Assembly: GCA_038747545.1 (NCBI GenBank)
Contig: JBCDJT010000006.1
Span: 4,128 to 68,127, forward strand
Reading direction: 5' to 3'
Length of the DNA: 64,000 bases
Origin: JBCCMF01 sp038747545
Lineage (GTDB): Bacteria; Bacteroidota; Rhodothermia; Rhodothermales; JBCCMF01
This document shows, one piece after another, positions 62,019 to 64,000 of the stretch. The notes under the pieces were generated by a model, which made no database searches, was not told where the DNA came from, and worked only from the letters and a program-made list of their open reading frames with translations. Within the stretch, counting starts at the first letter, position 1, and each line of letters starts with the position of its first letter. Made by a program: the position numbers and the translations under genes.

Positions 62019-62079
62019 GTTATGAGGTCGTTGATGCGTGTTTGCGTGAGCGCGTGTGCGCGATGGCTGAGGACAGGGG

Positions 62080-62781
62080 CTAATCCGCGCGGCGGGCGAG
62101 GTTGTAGCCCGTGAGCAGGACGAAGAAGGTGGTCAGCGAGAGGTAGTAGATGATGTCCCGCGAGTCGATGACGCCTCGCAGCAGGTTCTGGTAGTGGAAG
62201 TCGGTGCTGAGGTATTCGAGCGTGCCCGCCATCCAACCGGGGACGAAGAACGTGGCTTTGTCGAGCATGAAGAAGAAGAACAGCAGCGCGAAGCCCAGGA
62301 TGAACGCCACGATCTGGTTGCGCGTCACGCTCGACGCAAATAGGCCGATGGCTGTGGACGCGAGGCCGAGCAGCAGCAGCCCCAGGTACCCGCCAAACGT
62401 AGCGCCAAAGTCGAGGTCGCCGAAGCTGGCGACGGTGAGCGCAAAGATCAGCGTCAGCCCCAGCGCAATCGCCAGCATCGACGTGACGGCGAGCAGCTTG
62501 CCGAGGATGACTTCCCAGTCGCGCACGGGCATCGTCAGCAGCAGCTCGATGGTGCCTGAGCGGCGCTCCTCGGCGAAGGTCGCCATCGTGAGGGCGGGGA
62601 CGAAGAACAGGTAGATCACGGGCACAAGGCCAAACAGGTTGCGCAGCGAGGCCACGTTCTCCAGAAACAGCGCGTTGCCGAAGAACCACCCGGTGATCAG
62701 CAAGAACAGGCTCAGCACGATATACGCCGCCGGGCTGTCGAAGTAGGATCGCAACTCGCGACGGGCTAGGATCCAGGTCAT
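62080..62781 (-). CDS. gldF: ABC transporter permease (GldF-like)
   Basis: 233 residues, six membrane helices. WILARRELRSYFDSPAAYI, the loop FAEERRSGTIELLLTMPVRD and ILGKLLAVTSMLAIAL are typical of the ABC-2/GldF permease. Interacts with the ATPase encoded upstream. The 70-base gap before it holds the AGGTC array that ends 4 bases before the start. Confidence 0.88.
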   Translation of the reverse strand: MTWILARRELRSYFDSPAAYIVLSLFLLITGWFFGNALFLENVASLRNLFGLVPVIYLFFVPALTMATFAEERRSGTIELLLTMPVRDWEVILGKLLAVTSMLAIALGLTLIFALTVASFGDLDFGATFGGYLGLLLLGLASTAIGLFASSVTRNQIVAFILGFALLFFFFMLDKATFFVPGWMAGTLEYLSTDFHYQNLLRGVIDSRDIIYYLSLTTFFVLLTGYNLARRAD

Positions 62782-62785
62782 GTTA

Positions 62786-62821
62786 GGGTCTCAGGTCGAA
62801 GGTCGGGAGGTCTCAGGTCGT
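62786..62821 (+). repeat. AGGTCNN heptad array before gldF start
   Basis: Units GGGTCTC, AGGTCGA, AGGTCGGG, AGGTCTC, AGGTCGT start at 62786, 62793, 62800, 62808 and 62815 (spacing 7, 7, 8, 7). Coding-strand reading is GACCTNN repeats ending 4 bases before the gldF-like ATG. A lone GACCT also precedes gldG (62025-62029). Confidence 0.7.
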
Positions 62822-62851
62822 CTCTCGTGAGCGCGTTTTCGCGTCGGCGCG

Positions 62852-63778
62852 TCAGGCGGTGGTGAGTTGGCGGAAGACGTCTTCCAGGTTGACTTGGTCG
62901 CGGTGCAGCTCAGTCAGCGTCCAGCCGTGCTCCACGGCGAGGCGGAAGAGGGCAGGGCGGAGGTCGTCGGGTGCATCGGAGAGGAGCGTGTAAAGCACCG
63001 TGTCGCCGTCCATCTGTTGGTCCTGGATGGTGACGTGGCCCCAGCCGGCCAGTGTGTCGCCCACGTTGGCGGCACCTTGCTGCACGCCGAAGCGGATGCG
63101 CTGCCCACCCGTGGCCGAGGCCATCAGATCGTCCGGCGTGCCGTCAGCGACGATGCGGCCCTTGTTGATGATGAGCACGCGGTCGCACGAGGCCTGCACC
63201 TCGGAGAGGATGTGTGTGGACAGGATCACCGTTTTCTCCTCGCCCAAGCTGCGGATCAGGTCGCGGATCTCGACGATCTGGTTCGGGTCCAAGCCCGACG
63301 TCGGCTCATCGAGCACCAAGATCTGCGGGTCGTGAATCATCGCCTGTGCCAGCCCGACGCGCTGCTTGTAGCCTTTCGAGAGCGCGTGAATCGGCTTGCC
63401 CAGCACATCGCCGAGGCCGCACACGTCGGTCATGGCGGCAATGCGGCGGGTCTTGTCGGTTTTGGCTACGCCGCGTACATCGGCGGCGAAGCCGAGGTAG
63501 TCGTACGTGGTCATATCCTGGTAGAGCGGCGTGCTCTCGGGCAGGTAACCGATGCGCTGGCGGATGGCGAGGCTGTCGGTGCGCACGTCCAGCCCGTCCA
63601 CCTTGATGGTGCCTTCGGAGGGGGGCAGGTAGCACGTCAGCACCTTCATCGTGGTGCTCTTGCCCGCGCCGTTGGGGCCGAGGAAGCCCAGCACTTCGCC
63701 GGGGTTTACGCTGAAAGAGAGGTTATCGACGGCGCGCTCGGGGCCGTATTTCTTAGTGAGTCCTTGGACCTCGATCAT
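62852..63778 (-). CDS. gldA: ABC transporter ATPase (GldA-like)
   Basis: 308 residues. Walker A is GPNGAGKSTTMK, signature LSKGYKQRVGLAQ, Walker B ILVLDEPTSGLDPNQ, switch His in LSTHILSEV. A C-terminal ~80-residue extension is typical of GldA/NatA-type ATPases. It powers the GldF-GldG complex. First gene of the run gldA-gldF-gldG-DUF4340. Confidence 0.92.
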   Translation of the reverse strand: MIEVQGLTKKYGPERAVDNLSFSVNPGEVLGFLGPNGAGKSTTMKVLTCYLPPSEGTIKVDGLDVRTDSLAIRQRIGYLPESTPLYQDMTTYDYLGFAADVRGVAKTDKTRRIAAMTDVCGLGDVLGKPIHALSKGYKQRVGLAQAMIHDPQILVLDEPTSGLDPNQIVEIRDLIRSLGEEKTVILSTHILSEVQASCDRVLIINKGRIVADGTPDDLMASATGGQRIRFGVQQGAANVGDTLAGWGHVTIQDQQMDGDTVLYTLLSDAPDDLRPALFRLAVEHGWTLTELHRDQVNLEDVFRQLTTA

Positions 63779-64000
63779 GATGCGACGGGGCGCTGGCTGC
63801 TGCTGGCGTCAAGAATGCGGCGCGCAGAATGGGGAAATGCAGCCGTTTGTTCCTACTGGCCTAGGTACACGACAAAAACCGTAGCGTCCGTCGGAAGGCT
63901 CGTTGCTGCCCTGTAGGGTTGAGCAGCAGACGCCGCAGATGATCCAGGCCATATCGAAATACGCTACAACGGCGACGGCCATCACGGGCACGCCTGATCT
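63779..64000. other. Region upstream of gldA, window edge
   Basis: 222 bases that should carry the gld operon promoter. The minus strand is open from the window edge to a stop at 63809 and its outer part looks like a membrane-protein end (MAVAVVAYFDMAWIICGVCC), so a gene tail from outside the window is possible; the last 35 residues do not look like typical protein. Confidence 0.3.

Overview
The window looks like chromosomal DNA from a high-GC member of the Bacteroidota, most likely the order Rhodothermales (relatives of Rhodothermus, Salinibacter, Rubricoccus). The reasons are two proteins ending in type IX secretion (Por) sorting tails, a PorV/PorQ-family outer-membrane protein, a GldA/GldF/GldG ABC system, a GWxTD-domain protein, a GldE-like CBS protein and a SusC-type TonB receptor with a carboxypeptidase-like plug extension, in DNA of clearly high GC content. 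This placement is inference from gene content. No rRNA, functional tRNA, CRISPR array, prophage or intact insertion sequence was seen.

Layout. 1-5 kb: a T9SS-tailed secreted protein, a TolB-like propeller, glgC, sodA behind an 18-bp palindrome, and a phosphopantetheinyl transferase. 5.2-7.3 kb: hisB-proC-hisH on the minus strand. 7.4-15.5 kb: metG, then a minus-strand block of lipid kinase, two lipoproteins, aroB and a membrane SpoIIE phosphatase. 15.6-19.6 kb: plus-strand MnmM-like methyltransferase, lipoprotein, NRDE protein, metallo-hydrolase and tyrS. 19.7-24.2 kb: a frameshifted lipoprotein, DoxX, a GWxTD protein, PhzF and a 167-bp MITE-like element. 24.2-34.6 kb: PorV-like protein, glycosyltransferase with methyltransferase, SuhB, fabI with a HAD phosphatase, an L,D-transpeptidase, two NfeD proteins, a TonB-domain lipoprotein and a PLDc_N micro-protein. 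34.7-46.6 kb: dus, DUF445, HD hydrolase, gamma carbonic anhydrase, purF, YfiM-like and GldE-like proteins, an NSS transporter, an unusual aquaporin, a DECR2-like SDR and an outer-membrane pair. 46.6-54.2 kb: acyl-CoA carboxyltransferase, NamZ-family muramidase, ndk and a TonB receptor. 54.6-59.6 kb: a 1,652-residue triple beta-helix T9SS adhesin. 59.6-63.8 kb: the gldA-gldF-gldG-DUF4340 operon.

How it fits together. Most genes are housekeeping: histidine, proline, purine, aromatic and fatty-acid synthesis, three translation or tRNA-modification enzymes. The rest is a cell-envelope programme: many lipoproteins, T9SS cargo with a PorV-like partner, cell-wall enzymes and outer-membrane import. 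The genome is compact, with four convergent gene pairs overlapping at their 3' ends. The most unusual non-coding signals are (GACCTNN)n arrays placed 3-6 bases before the start codons of three minus-strand genes inside operons, the CTAG-flanked MITE-like element at the phzF stop codon, dyad-rich spacers upstream of sodA, doxX/GWxTD and the aquaporin, and a convergent spacer with two same-strand terminators around a UUCG hairpin.
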